From Diadophis punctatus similis (Eukaryota; Chordata; Lepidosauria; Squamata; Dipsadidae), in contig JALIGW010000013.1 of NCBI GenBank assembly GCA_023053685.1, forward strand, positions 18,064,501-18,128,500: a stretch of DNA of 64,000 nt, given 5' to 3'. The notes below the pieces were generated by a model. The model was not told the DNA's origin and searched no databases. It saw only the letters and a program-made list of their open reading frames with translations. Positions 1 to 14,100 of the stretch are shown piece after piece; the stretch's first letter is position 1, and each line of letters opens with the position of its first letter. A program made the position numbers and the translations under genes.

Positions 1-783
1 TTCTATCTTTAACATTAATATTTCTTCTAACCATTGTTTTATTTTATTCCAAAATTCACGTGTATATTCAATTCTTAATGTAGATGCTATATTCAGTTTT
101 GTTTCTTGTTGTAGATAGCATACAATAAGGATAGAACATCTGGTACTCTTGAGATATTTCTGACATAGCTCTTGTAGTTCAAAAAATGTGGAGTGCATTT
201 GGCTACTAAATTTTTGTATATGAGTGAAAGGAAACAGGGTCATTTTGAACTCAAATGCTAAGATTTTAACAGTAGTGCAACACTTCCTGTGAAATGGGAA
301 CTGTCCATTTTCAATTTAAAACAGCTGTTTGGATTTAAAACATCTAATGATTGTAACATTTTGCACACTTCTGCTAAGTATGCTCCTATTCTGAAGATTG
401 TCAGATAACAATGTGTTACTCTGATGTCATCTAAACTAAGTTTAAGTTAGAAAAACATTCTTCATGTGCTTCACATGAAATCTCATGAATGCCAAAATGG
501 CCTTTAATTAGATTCTAGGCAAAGAGATAGAGCAAAAAGTCTTCTGCGGTTGTGTTGTTATAACTGAAATTCTGCTAGTTATCTTGATCACCTATTTGAA
601 ACTATCCATAATGAATTGTTTGCAAGATCAGTTTTGAACATTATGTTTTGTTCTTCGTCCTTGATAGCAATTCTTTGCATATTACTTGAAAGTAAACTCT
701 TTCAATAGATAGAATTGCAGATATATGGGTGATTTGTGATTTTTTTTCCAATTTGTTTTGCTTTATTGTTTTCCATCATACAG
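1..783 (+). other. MGAT4A intron (left edge)
   Basis: AT-rich sequence with no recognisable exon, ending in the polypyrimidine tract and AG acceptor at 782-783. An 87-codon open frame at 729-992 simply overlaps the real exon in another phase. Confidence 0.6.
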
Positions 784-3700
784 ATTCCTGTTCCATAGTG
801 GCAATCCAGAACATCCAGGGGATATATTGGTCAATACAACTGTGGAAGTATTACCTCTTAGGGTATGATAATAAAGTCTATTTCTTCTTCCTTTCTATGA
901 GTGTTACAGCAATACAAATATTTAGCAACCACAGTTGGGACCAGAACTCGATTGCTAAATGGCGCAAGTCCCTAAATTGGAAAATCATGTGACCATGACT
1001 GTGCTTATGATTTTATTTCAGCTTTCCTTTTCTCCTACTCCCAAGCTGAATGCGTACTGCAACACTGGATAATTAGCAAGAGCAAAATTAATGTTTGTGT
1101 TACATTCACTGTAGACTAGAGGAAGGGATTACTAGAGAGTAAGCAGGAACCCTCTTTTATTAATACTGGGGATTACACTGGCTGTTTGCCTTGCATGCTC
1201 AAGGCTGAGAATTTAAAGATCATCACTTCCTTCAATAACTGAGTCTGGAATCACCAGCATTTCTTTTTATCCCACTCTTAAAAAAATAAGCCTGGACTTC
1301 ATGAACCTTATTCGGTAACTATAGCTGAAGACATTCCCCCTCCCCTCCCCAGAACAATAAATATTTATAGAGCATCACAATAAACCTGACTTTAGTTGCT
1401 AAATTAAAGTTTCCTGTATCTCTTTCAACACAGGCCATGCTGCAAGTTTTGTAATTCAGCCGCAGCTGAAAGAATGCTGAGCAATGGTAGAACCAAGGAA
1501 GGAAGGTGTATTGGACTGCAGGCCTTACAGATGATTAAAAATAATATTTAAATTATCTACTTATAAGTTATTATTAACTGGTAAAATTCTGTCAATTCTG
1601 TGTTGACTTGGGGCTTATTTATTACTAAATATCTTTAGTATTGGACTACAGAAACTTTTTATAGGTTTCAAAGAGGAATATAAGCTGATCAGTACATAGC
1701 AATAGCACTTTTCTTATATACCGCTTCATAGTGCTTTACAGCACTCTCTAAGCGGTTTACAGAGTTCAGCATATTGCCCCCAACAATCTGGGTCCTCATT
1801 TTACCGACCTCGGAAGGATGGAAGGCTGAGTCAACCTTGAGCCTAGTGAGATTTGAACAGCTGAACTGTTGAACTAGCAGTCAGCCTGCAATGGCTGCAT
1901 TTAACCACTGCACCACTTCAGCTCTTGTACATAAATGCCATTACTAAAAATTTCAGAGATAAGTGAGAGAAAGGACAAAATCACATCATGCATATTATGT
2001 TAAAATAGATTGTATATATGTAAATAAAAGGATGCAGCATAACATTATCTTTTAGGAATATTGTTTCACTTCCTGGTATCAACCAACCATGGCCTCTTTT
2101 GGGAGGGCCCAGCCCAGTCTTGTTGGCTTCCAAGGGTATTATGAAGTGGAAATGGGGGAAGAATTGTGAATTTGTTATTCATTCGCATATTAGTATTTGT
2201 TAAACAGTTAATTAAAAATCTTTTATCAATTTGATGATAGTATTTTATATCTCATTTTTCAGAATAAAGAGCTGGTATTAAGCAAAGAAACCAAAGAGAA
2301 ACGGTTAGAAGATGGTTATTTCAGAATAGGTAACTAAATAATACTACAGTTCTGTTTTATAGACATTTGAATACAAAATCTAAGTAACTCAAGTTATGGC
2401 TCATTTTGCATTACTATTGATCTAGCAGCATACTAATCAAGTTCAGGTGACAGAATTTCATGAACCAATGTTACATAAGGTATCTGAGCAGCGATATGGT
2501 ATTGGCATTACCACAAAATAAGAAGGTATGCTGTGACACGTGGGAACTGTGAAATCTAGGGGAAAAAATGCAACCATCTAATTATGGATTCTGAAGTCTG
2601 CATCACTTAAATGTTGTTATGGTAGAGTAGCAATTCAGAATTTATTCCAAAGTGATACTTTGGAGTGCATAGGGGTGCATATATAGTGTCTCCTTAAAGC
2701 AGCCATCTGACTTTACGAAAATACACAGCAGCAGCATTAAAGAATTTGAGTCAAGTGCTATTTGCACTCTTCATGTTCTCTGAAGGCCTTCTTTTAAATT
2801 GTTCATATTCCAGCTAAATGAATTGATCATACTACTATTTTCATTTGATAGAATACATAAGTAGAATAAAACCAATCAATCGTGCTATATTGGCAGATAA
2901 AATTTTTGACTTTCATAGTATCCATAAAAATCCAGGTTTTGTGTAAGTGATTTGTATTTGCTGAGTGTATACTTATTTAGAATGATTATTTTGCTTTTGA
3001 AGGCAAATTTGAAAATGGCATGGCAGAAGGAACAGTCAGTCCCAATCTAAATCCAATTACAGCTGTCCGGCTGTACGTCATACAAAATTCATCCGTCTGG
3101 GCAATTATAAATGAGGTAAGAGTTAAACAAAGGGTGCTGAATAACTAGAACTTTTGCCTTCAAACATTTAAATTCTTACATTTCTTAAATTAAATATCAT
3201 GATAGCTTGAATCTTCGGAACTATTCTGAATCTTTCCCCTTTATAAAAGTATAGCTGCTGTGCAGTGAAAAGGAATATTAATGCTAATACTGGATGCAAA
3301 ATTCAGAATAGTTTGACTTGTTTGCATTTTACAGCAGGGGTCTCCAACCTTGGCAACTTTAAGACTTGTGGACTTCAACTCCCAGTGTTCCTCAGCCAGC
3401 AAAGCTGGCTGAGGAACACTGGGAGTTGAAGTCCACAAGTCTTAAAGTTGCCAAGGTTGGAGACCCCTGTTTTACAGCACTTGTATGTTCTTGACTTCCT
3501 GATATTCCAATGGTATGAATTGAGTTAGATCCAAATATGTCCTATTTGTTGAAAGGCCCTTTGTCCCCTTTTTCCAATTTTCCTAGCTACAAAACTACCC
3601 ATGCTATTCAGAAGGTTCTCCAGTTCCTGAGATCTGATTTCTAAGAATAGCAGAGAGAGGAAATTCATCTCTTCTGTTACCAAGTGCCAAAGTGCTTTCT

Positions 3701-4453
3701 ATCAATATATTCTGCTCATGGGATCTTTGAGCTAGTCCGTTGTAATAGACAGTTCAGAAAACCTTTTACAATAACCAAGCATGTCAAGTGTGTCAGTTTG
3801 CAGGGGTCTTAATGACTTACACCAGACTTGCCAAATCCGGTGGTCTGTTATATAAGTTCTATACACATGACATGTCATGTTGGGAAAAACTGTCTTAGAT
3901 TAACTGAGAAATCGTGGCTAGTAGTAATATAACAAAGAACTATACCTTATAGTAGAAAAGAAGCAGTTTCTGTTTCTCCTTTATCTTTCAATAGTTATGA
4001 CCATAGAGAAGTACTGAATAAATAGCTCCCAGCAACCACTTTCATCATGTCTTCTGCTAACAGATACTGTAAATTTTGATTTAGCACAGGGGTATCAAAC
4101 TCATGTTGTCACAGCATCATCATGTGACGTATCGGGACTTTTTCTCCCTTTGCTAAACTGGCCGTGGGTGTGACCAGCGTGTGACGCATCTGGCCCACGG
4201 GCCACAAGTTTGACAGCCCTGATCTAGCCGTTCACTCCATCTCTGATTAACAGTCATTCTTGTATCAAAACACATGCAGAAGCACAATCCATTTTGTTGT
4301 GCTCCCAAGCATTTGTTAAATGTTGCGGAAACTTGATTACATCACACTGAAAAGCATATGAACTATGGTATGTTTGCTTAAGTGTTTATTGGGGTCTATC
4401 AGACATTTTTCAATTCTGCATTACAGATTCATATTAAAAAACTCCCCAACTGA
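784..4453 (+). CDS. MGAT4A: MGAT4A, C-terminal four coding exons (partial gene)
   Basis: Alpha-1,3-mannosyl-glycoprotein 4-beta-N-acetylglucosaminyltransferase A adds the GlcNAc branch that starts tri-antennary N-glycans in the Golgi lumen. Seen: coding exons 784-862, 2263-2329, 3003-3115 and 4427-4453, each bounded by AG acceptors and GT donors, with phases that join without a break. The 94 terminal residues include [20 protein letters not shown], then [18 protein letters not shown], then [10 protein letters not shown], and end in IHIKKLPN before TGA at 4451-4453. These match the C-terminal region of vertebrate MGAT4A, which follows the catalytic domain. The first exon begins with one base completing a codon, so the gene continues beyond the left edge. 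No further exon was recognised in 1-783, which reads as intron. MGAT4B or MGAT4C is less likely given the terminal sequence and the UNC50/COA5 neighbours. Confidence 0.93.
1703..1930 (-). repeat. tRNA-derived SINE, copy 1
   Basis: Read on the minus strand it begins with a tRNA-like head (a 'gtggttaaatgcagc' A-box region, then a B-box-like 'gttcaaatctcac'). It continues into a conserved body about 'cagattgttgggggcaatatgctgaactctgtaaaccgctt' (quoted in part) and ends in a GCTATT-type tail. The same body recurs at 38066-38300 and 42535-42765. It sits in an MGAT4A intron. Confidence 0.75.
3335..3469. mobile_element. Palindromic hAT-like MITE in MGAT4A intron
   Basis: A 135-bp element that is a near-perfect hairpin: the left half (CAGGGGTCTCCAACCTTGGC...) is repeated in reverse complement in the right half, meeting at a few central bases near 3400-3405. 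It is flanked by the exact 8-bp direct repeat TTTTACAG (3327-3334 and 3470-3477), the target-site duplication length of hAT transposons. It has no coding capacity. Confidence 0.9.
4087..4221. mobile_element. hAT-like MITE (CAGGGGTATCAAACTC type)
   Basis: The ends are inverted copies (CAGGGGTATCAAACTC and GTTTGACAGCCCTG). Flanks ATTTAGCA and ATCTAGCC match at 6 of 8 bases, fitting a decayed hAT target-site duplication. The same family is at 53774-53910. It lies just before the last MGAT4A exon. Confidence 0.75.
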
Positions 4454-7400
4454 TCAATACTGAAGAAGTAAGAAGACAGATTTTGAACACTTTTGCAAAA
4501 TCATCCAACTGCAGAAGGAAGATATTGAGTATGCACCTTAATTCAACTCAATTTTTTCACTGAAACACTACCTCCCGTGAATTCTACTGTAATTGAGAAT
4601 AAAGACTCAGCAAGAAGGATTGATTACAACGTAGAAACTGATATTCACCTGGCATTCTTTATCTGGATTAATAATTTGAACATGACTTTGGTTGGCTAGG
4701 GAGCGCATAAATTCTCCTTGGTCTGTCCAGTGGTGATGGGTACATAAGTACATATAAGTACATATAAGTACATAAAAGGTGTACATATTGTTACATTCCT
4801 TGGAAATGAGAAAAAGGTGTTAAAATGCATTTTATGAAGAGGGTACTTTTTGAAAGTCCATTTATTTTGTTATTGAAAACCCTCTTTTATAGATTATCAG
4901 GGATATATATTCAAAAATTTTAGGGTATTTAATTTATTAAATAATTTGAAAAGTACATATTTTTATGCCAATAATAACTTGATTAAGTTTTTTTTAACGT
5001 ATTATCTTACTTCTTGAGTTAGCTGTGCATTTTACTTGGTTAATGATCATATTTTGTAATATATTGCCATGGTTAGAAGAGTTAAACTGAATTTGCCAAT
5101 GAAGCACTTTTGTACCAGACCGGATTCTCCTGCACAAATCCCACCGAAATAAGAAGGGTTTCCACAGAAGAACATCCTCATGAGACGTTCACAGAATCAC
5201 AGATACGGTGTTCAAAGATACAAACATGGCGTACAAGGACTTTGAAGAACATTACCTATGATTTTCATAGCCCTGGAATTAAGGAATTTTATATTTCAAT
5301 AGAGTGAATGAAGTCTGCAGCAATTTAAAGTTTGAATCATTCCCCATTAAAGGGGGTACTTTGATAACAGGTTGTTCTTTTTTAATCTTTGTAAAATTTT
5401 CTTCAATGCAATCAGCCAAATTGCTCCTTTGGATAGCAATGCCTTTTGAAATCAACTTTTTTTGTTTTGTTTTGCATCCCCTTTTCAATGAACTCTGCTC
5501 AGTGCTTTTGAATGATTTAATTTAGCATTATGTTAGGGATAATGGGATAGATACACAGTAACCTCAGCTGAGCTTTTATAATTGTAACTTTGTCAGTCCT
5601 TAAATGTGGAAGTGATTTCTATTTCTTAAGATCCAGCTTCTGCTTAAAAGCATTGCACTCCAATTGACTGAAGCAAGACTCCTGTGATCTAAATGCTTGT
5701 TGTCTTTTGTATTTCAAAGTAAAAAGATGTTTGCTTGGTCAGTAGCCTTGAAGAGAGGCAATTCAAGCACTTTGTGCTCCGGAGCACAGAAAACATGCAA
5801 TAGTAAAGTAATAATAGTAACAAAAAAAATTCTTATCTAAATGCAGCCAAGTTATGAAAAGCAAGGCTTTTTTTTTAGTCCTGTGACTCACACAGGTAAA
5901 TTACCTGTGACTCACACAGGTAAATCTTCAATAGTGATAGCTTGTATTGTGAGTTAATTCTTAGATATTTCTGTGTCTCGGATGTAAGTTTTTGCCAAAA
6001 ATCAGTGTCTCTCTTGCCTTCTATCAAATATAGAAATGATTTGTGATATATTGAAGGGATTGGATATCTGTTTTCTATTTGAGTCTATGAAGAGTCCAAC
6101 CGCTTCTAAAGAAAAAAAGATCACAGTATGAAAAAATACTTGAATTGTTTCAAATTATTCAAGACTTGAGATTGCTTTGATTTTAATTAGATGGGACCTT
6201 ATATTTATGAAATAGTTTTGCTGAAATTCTTTGTTGGTTGGGGACGTATGCATACAGAAGTGCTTGTCTGACATACTAGCTAAGTTATTAATTTGAATAT
6301 TACTACGTCTATAAAATTAATGGATGGGCCTGTATTGATTCCAAAATGGAAGAAATAGTAATAATGGCCTATTTTACAGACATTATATTAAACTAATGAA
6401 GAACTCTGATTCCTAAATGTTCTATAAATCTTAAATGTTAAAATTATTTTTAGATAACCTGTAAGCTGCCTGTAATACTGAACACTAATTGAATGTGTAT
6501 TTAATATTGACATGCCACGTTGAGGTGGGTGGAGTATGGGGTATTTATGATAAACTTAATAATGATAATCAAGAATAACATTTTTCTACACAAAAACAAG
6601 GTTGGGTAGGAAAAACATAGAGAATTGGTGAGAAACTGTTCAAAATATGTACCTTTTCTTTATATGAGAAAGGGAATAATATGTATGAAAATATTCATTT
6701 CCATATTTTAAGTTTGCTATGAACAAGTTGTAAAGCTATATAATCACTTGTGCTAGCTCAAGCTAACATAGCAGATCAGTGATATATGAGTCTCTGCCTC
6801 ATAAATGTGAGATTTTCTATCCCCAGCAGCTTATTCCATTGCAGTTTGTGTATGTTTATTAACCTTCTGTATTTAATTGAAAAATTAGTCTGAATCTTAG
6901 ATCTAAATGTAGTTTGCTGTTCTCTTCCAAAGACCAATAGATCATTTCCTCCCATTGAATGTATGGTCTTTGGGGAAAATTTCTGTCTCCAAAATCAGTA
7001 GCCAATTGATTTAACAGTAATCCAGAAATCAGTGATACCCTCCAATGCAACTTTAGGCATACTTAGTCAGATGCAACATTTCCTGTATTCAGTAGTATTC
7101 TACTTTGCAGTATTACAGTTGTAATGTTTTAATCCTTAACTTTAAACCTCTACAAATAGACAACTGGCTTAGATATAAACCATTCCATGTAATTAAGAAT
7201 TGCACTGATAAGGAGGTACACTAGCAAAGTGTTCCTGTATTGCCAACTGAAAATGAGAAAAAATAATGAATGTCAATTCTTTATACTGCCAGCTTTAAAG
7301 ATCCAATAGGCTAAGGATAAATCAGGTAATAAAGCCCATCCCCCAAAGCAATTGGTCAGTTGTATAAGGATATCTAAATGGACCAATAAACTTCCATGTC

Positions 7401-7617
7401 GATTAATGCTCTAATGAAGAAAAGAGCTTGTGTACAATTATCCTCCACTTGAGCTATAGTAATAGAATTGTCTTAATGGTATTGTCCTAGCATCATTCGA
7501 AGTACATTCATTTAATCTGATGCTGTAGAAGAGATTATTAAAAATAATTTCAAATGCTTTCTTTTATTTTCTAGAGGAAGATTTAGATTATTGTTTTGTA
7601 AGTGTAATAGTGAGAGA

Positions 7618-7850
7618 GACAATGTAATGATTAAAGCATTAGATTAGAAACTGGGAGACCCCGAATTCTAATCCTGCCTTATGCATGATGCCAGGTGAGT
7701 GACTTTGGGCCAGTCTCCTCCCCCCTCTCAGCCTAGGAAGGAGGCAATAGCAATCTACTTCTGACATCTTGCCAAGAAAACTGCAAAGGCTTGTCCAGGC
7801 AATCACCAGAAGTCAGTATAATACTGACTTGAAGGCCAGATGGGGAAAAA
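7618..7850 (+). repeat. tRNA-derived SINE, plus strand, second family
   Basis: Shows a tRNA-like start with an A-box-like 'taatgattaaagca' and a B-box-like 'gaattctaatcct', then 'gactttgggccagtctc', which also occurs in reverse in the copy at 13541-13745. This is a common reptile SINE style. The family name is not assigned. Confidence 0.65.
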
Positions 7851-8047
7851 AAAAACACCCCAGTATGACTTGAGTTGGTGCTTAGAATAATCTCACTGAA
7901 TGGAATATGCCGTCCGGGTTACAAATATTTTGTGCAATAACAATTAAAATTTACCGCCATATTCATTTGCAATATGCAAAAAAAGCTTATTGCTTTCCAA
8001 TAACTACGTGACTATTTCATCAGGACATGAGTGCAACTATAATATAT

Positions 8048-8445
8048 TACAGATAGTCCTCGATGTAAAAATCACAATTGGGACCTGAATTTCTGTGGCT
8101 AAAAAAAAAAGGCAGTGGTAAAGTGGGTCCTGCCCAGTTTTATAGCTGCTTTTTTTTTTGGCCACTTTAAGCGAATCACTGCAGTTGTAAAGTGAATCTG
8201 GCTTTCCCCCATTGACTTTCCTTATCAGAAGCCGGCTGGGAAGGTTGCAAATGGTGATCCCATGACTCCAGGATTGTGCAACCATCGTAAATACATGCCA
8301 GTTGCCAAGCACCCAGCCTTTGCTCGGTGAATGTGTGGATGCTGCAATGGTTGTACGTGTGAGGACCAATTATAGGGCACTTTTTTCACTGCCATCGTAA
8401 TTTCAAACAGTTGCTAAACAGTTGTAAGTCAAGAATTACCTATAT
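8048..8445. mobile_element. TIR DNA element (TACAGATAGTCCTCG ends)
   Basis: The left end TACAGATAGTCCTCGATGTA and the right end GTTGTAAGTCAAGAATTACC are inverted relatives. The interior shares long stretches with 15843-16229 and 26556-26920 (for instance 'gttgccaagca' and 'aatctggctt'). Non-autonomous, no ORF of note. A TA target is likely but not provable here. Confidence 0.65.
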
Positions 8446-10892
8446 GTCACTAGGTTGTTAGAAAATAGGTTCAGTAGAAAATTCTCAGTTGGTGGCTTAA
8501 CAAAAAAAGTATATCCTGACAGTTTGGAGTAGATAATAACTTGTGGAATGCATCCTATAGCATCTGCTCAACCAGATTTAATTTTTTTTTCCAAATTTCT
8601 AAAATGGGACTCTAATCACATGGCACTAGGCTTATTTTTAGTTCAAAAAATAGTTCCTAAGTTTTCCAATAAAATGTGTGGTAACTGCCCAGAATTTTGT
8701 TTAGAAGAGTGCCTGGTGAATCAGTACTTTACTATAGATTATAGTAGTCATTTTGAGAGTATTTGAGAGTGCTCTTCCCAGATTTCATTATGCCTGGGTT
8801 CTCATACATTCTCAGCTTTCTAAATATATCAATCATCCCAAAACATCATCCCAAACCCGATATAATTATCTTTTCTTATATTTTCTACTGATATTCATAT
8901 TTTCTTATTATAAATGCAGCTCAGCTAAATGTTCAAGTTGTTGACATTCTTTATTTTACTGAAATATTAAATCTTAGCAGTTGATAATTAAGCATAGTTA
9001 TTTTTTAAATATAAATAGGTGCCTGGTTATTTCTGGTGCTTAAAACATCCCTGTTTTTTAAAAGAGCTTTTGAATGTTTTTCCCCCCTTAAAGCTTTTGA
9101 AATTCTTCCTGCAAAAGTACAAATATTACTTCATGCCCCTTCTAGCCTATTAGGTCTCAAATTCAGTCTACTTTCTCCTTCTGGAGAAAGAAACAGCTTG
9201 TATGTTACTTGAATTATGGTGTTTTGAAGATGCGATTTTGATTGTCATTAGAAACCAATTTACTGGTTAAATACATTTAGAGTTGCCCTACTCCTTTTTT
9301 GACTCTGTCAGCTTTCTAGTTGTGCTTCTGTTCTTGTTCTTGTGAAATGTGAATCATCCTACAGCCAGATTTCTTGGCATGCTCCATGATATGGTTAAGC
9401 ATTTTCATTACTTGTAAAACTTTTTTAGAGCTAGATTTTGATATTGTTAATCTTGCTGCTACATTTGAAAATCTAACTGGGTCATGTTAATTGTGCCTTT
9501 CATCAATGCGCTATGTGCCACGAGCTGCCCATGTACTATTTGAAATAAATATTTTTAAAAACTGCCTTCTGGAGTTTTAACTAGAAAAAAATGGAAAGTT
9601 TTGCATAAGGGCTGGAAATATTTGTATTAGATAAATACAACTGGAAACACGTATACATAAAACTAAACAAAAATGCTTTTTTATATGCAATAGTTTTAAG
9701 ATTATATAAATATACAGCATAATTCCAGCTGACATAGAATGGCTATCTTAGAATAGTTTTCTTTTTAATTTTCTGAGGTGGGATAATGATTAGGGAGAGA
9801 TGATGGGAAAGTAAATCATAATGACATAGTACTTTTCCTGCAGAATCTTCTTGTGAGATTATATGCAGTAATAGCCCTATATATTTTTCTCCTGCCCAGA
9901 GTTGCTTTTTGAGATGGGCAGCTATGCAAATTTGATCAATAAACAAATTATTTTATTCAGTTTTCCACTTCTCTCATTTTATTTCCCCCTCCTGCAAACT
10001 ATTACATATGATATGTATATACCATATTCTTCCTTGTGTGTTGTCACATCACTTTACTAACCAGTTAGTAGAGTTTACATATTAATGTGAGTAGAGTATT
10101 ACTCTACATATTAATCATTAAAGTTTACTTTATTAATCTGTTGGATAGTGGGATTGGGAAGACAATGTATAATAGGCATCTTGAATAATTTGCACTGGAT
10201 TAAGAACTACTGAAAAGCTGTAGTTATCTGCAGTAATTTTGCTCCTACATCACAACATTAAACTTGAAAACACATTTTCTGGGGCATGACTGTAGTTTTG
10301 TAGTACATGAATAGCAAAAAGTATGGACATTTTAGCAACTTCAAGGGTAAAGTAGTGCAATTTTAAAAATCTGTACACTTTCTATAAAATTTATCAGGCT
10401 TTTTATATATCCTGGAAAATCTATGGGCACAACGATGTTATGCTTTTCCTGGTGCCATAGAATTGTGTAAATGTGTGTGTTAGAAGCTGCCAGACTAACA
10501 CAAGAATAGTTAGACTAATTTTCCAGAGTACATGACCACAAAGTGGGTTGGGTAGTGTTTCCCATCTTAAGTGATAGCTACTACCTGATGCTAACCAACC
10601 ATGTTTTTTATAATCCTACTTGGAATGGGTAGCAGTAGAAGCACAGCTTCTTTGAGGCCAACAGATTCACACAAAACATCATTACTATGTTTTTACCCAC
10701 CTTTTTATATGGGTGGCAAGATGGCAAACATTTAAATGTTTTTAAAACACACTAGGCATTTAGAAGTAAAATAAAACCAGTCCCCATTACTTGTCTAATC
10801 TTGAATTTTGTAATATCTTATTGAATGACTTAAATATTATAAAAAGTGTATTACAAAATCTACCTAGAAGCAATTGAATTTTAAAAAGAATC

Positions 10893-10898
10893 TTTATT
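10893..10898 (-). terminator. UNC50: UNC50 polyadenylation signal
   Basis: AATAAA on the minus strand, about 200 bases after the UNC50 stop codon (11101-11103). The spacing suits a short 3' UTR. It leaves roughly 1.3 kb between the UNC50 and putative MGAT4A 3' ends. Confidence 0.6.
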
Positions 10899-11100
10899 AC
10901 AGAGATATACAACTCTTCCACAAAGGAGGGATATAGAAGGCTTATTGCCAGAAGGCCATCAGTGCTTTAAAAAAAAAACCCCAAATATTTTGTATACACT
11001 GATCTACAGTGAGGAGTAAGTTATTTACAGGAATGTACAAGAGCATCTTCATTTCACCAGGTTTGACATTTGTACAAGGTGTTATTTATTGGAGACCAGT

Positions 11101-14100
11101 TTATTTCACTCTGTATGTGTAGAAAACGCAAAGTGATTCAGTAAAGTTCCATCCAACGGCTAAAGAGACCACATACAGCAAGATGAGAAGCGCAAATGGA
11201 TACAGGAGGATCACCGTGTTCTTCAGGAATGGCAGTGCTGAAAGGGAGCAGAGCTTCAGTAGAAACCAAGACTGCATATCGCTTTTTCTCAAGGATAAGA
11301 AAGAGCAGGAAGGACTCCCTCTTGTGGGCGAGAAAGCTAATACACTTTCACTAAAAAACACATCCCCTTGAGCAATTGCTAAGTTTTAGAAATATGAAGC
11401 TTCCTGAAACAAAAACAAACCACTGGAGGAAATGGCAGAGTTTGCACTCACTCCAGGGACTCACGTAAGTAATTTACTATACCCCCAAGGGAGGGTATGG
11501 CAAGACAGCTATGGAGGTTTTATGCTGAGGAGCAAAAGTAAAGACTTCGAACTGAGCTTCTCTGTGATTACAGATAGTCCTTGACTTATGATTGGTTGCT
11601 TAACGACCATTCAAAGTTACAATGGCCTACCCACACCCCCAAAGTATTTAAAACCCAGTTCTGAAGATTACCTCCTCCTTGGTGGTTACATAACCGCATG
11701 TCGGGCACTCAGCAACTGGCCCGCGAAAATGGCTGTTTGACAGATAATGATATCACATTTATGCACGCTTGTTTAGTGCCAATAACACTGTTTCTTCTCA
11801 TCTGCCATACTAATTTCTTGCTGAAAGCTTTACCATTACTTACCACTGTACCCCAGAAATGTCACATAGATATAATAACCAAGTGCAACCAGCCAGAAAG
11901 TGTTTCCAACAAAATAGCCAATAGACGATGCTGATAAAATTACATCTGCAAGAGATAACTCAGCCTCAGTATATGACATAAAAAAAAGCAAGACAATAAA
12001 TATGCTTCAATTAAAAAAAAATACTTACAATGAATGAAAAACAACTGGATAAAATGCAGGATAACAAGAAGTGGGTAGAAAGCATTCAAATGAACATCAA
12101 AGGCATATCCCCACTCTACATCATAATCCCTGTTCTGATGCTTTAGCAAAAATTTATTGGAGATAAACCTTTGGGGGGAAAATTCAAAACCTATGTATTA
12201 AAATGTGCAATGATTTATTATTTCAATATAGCATGAACTAACTCTTAACTTTCTTTTCTTCTGTGCAACATTTACTCTTCATGTTTTGTAGTACTTTCAA
12301 ATCCAAATGTGTTTTTGATCTAAAAATCCAAAATAACTTTTACAAGTTCTTCTAAAGAATATTATAAAAGCATTAGTTTTATAGTTTTGATTCCTTAGCA
12401 GAATATTAAAAATACAAATATATACTTCAGTAAGGAACTTTATTTTTCCACCCTCCTCTTCTCAAATCAGGACAAACGGGGGAAAAAGATTTCCCACTCT
12501 TTCTAATCTAACATATTTTTCGAGTCATTTTCTAGTCCGGATGGTTTCCATAAACTCTACTGCATACATAAATGTCAAGTAACGGTGATATGGTAACAAG
12601 TGAACTCAGAATTAATTTTAATTTTCTATGACCCTCTCCAGAAAGTAAATCCAACATGCCAGCATCACTTATGCCCCATTGTTCAAAATATTCTAGTCTT
12701 TCCTTTTAACCAAATCTTGAGCGGATACCAGAGTACACTATTAATTTTAAATTCTCTGTTTGGAACTTGCAATTTTTAAATTCAGAAATCTGCATTTTAA
12801 GATTATTTTAAAGATACTTACCACATTAAAGTTGCAATTAGTAGGCCAACTCCTACACAGTCTATGAACACGACCCATAGCAGCAGCTTTATCATTTCAA
12901 CAAATCCCAAGCCTAACACAAAGCCAAATCCTATAGTGGACACTGGAGGAGGAAGATGAACAGCAGTGACATATATGATTAATTCAAGGTATACAAGATG
13001 CTCTAACTTTGGATAGTCATGTGCTCCCCAAATTTAATACTGCTTAAAGAAGACTCATTCAGTATATCCAATAAAGTTAGTTACTTATATAGTTTCATCT
13101 TTCCAAGCAAATACTTCATATTCTCTTGTCGTCAATACTGCTAGTCTGAAAACTAAGACACATATACTTAAAAATGCCTTGGTAATATTTTTCTACTTAG
13201 ATGTTTCTAAGTTGATGAAGTAAGTTATAGATAATGGTGTCTTTTTTAAGACTAGGGATGAAATAGCTCAGCAGGTTAGCCTGCTTACCAACAGAGAATT
13301 ACTGGACATTGGTGTTCCTAGAGTTCAGATACAATTCTGAGTTCCTTCACAAATACTATGAATCTGACTCTACCAGCAGGTGTTCAGGGTTTGGGAATAG
13401 AATTCTTTATTGGCCAAGTGTGATTGGACACACAAGGAATTTGTCTTTGGTGTACATGCATGGTACTTCTAGCTCTCAATTCTGTAATGGTTTACTCTGG
13501 TTGAGCACTATGTAAAACACCAATATTTATTTTATTTATATCCCACCTTTACTGTTTTTATAAATAACTCAAGGCTGCAAACACACACAATGCTCTTTCC
13601 TCCTATTTCCCCCCACAAGAACTCTTGTGAGGCAAGTTGGGCAGACAGAGAGTGACTGGCCCAGAATCACCTAACCAGCTTTCATGCCTAAAACTCACGG
13701 TCTCCTGGCTTCTAGTCTGATGCCTTAACCACCAGACCAAATTGGTTATTGTTACTGAGGACTCATTACTACCAATATTTCTTTGTCCAAAAACAGATCA
13801 AGGATATTTTTTTTCTTCCGGTAAAAGCATTTTGGAAGATTTATGAGCTACCCTAATAAAGACTTTTCAGTTGCTTCTGTTTCCATCTTATCTCCGTTCG
13901 ACATGGCTGGTCATAAATCTCTCTAATTAGCTAACTATCCTAAAACGCAATAAAACTTTCAAAGGGAGCTATAAATCTTACAACCATCCTCTGCTACCAT
14001 GTTAAGAAGAGAAGGGGGGGATCATCCCCGTAGAGGTCGATGGATCTTTGCTTCCCTTTTGAAGTCATTCTCATTAGAAAATAAAAATGAGATTCAAATC

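Larger units (their letters stand above)
4454..9570 (+). other. MGAT4A: MGAT4A 3' UTR (probable extent)
   Basis: Sequence after the TGA is AT-rich, with no exon signal and no coding frame beyond short chance ORFs. A polyadenylation signal AATAAA at 9544-9549 is a reasonable candidate end; long 3' UTRs are typical of MGAT4A. The stretch holds a SINE (7618-7850), a TIR element (8048-8445) and a small tandem duplication around 5880-5926. The 3' end position is an inference. Confidence 0.4.
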
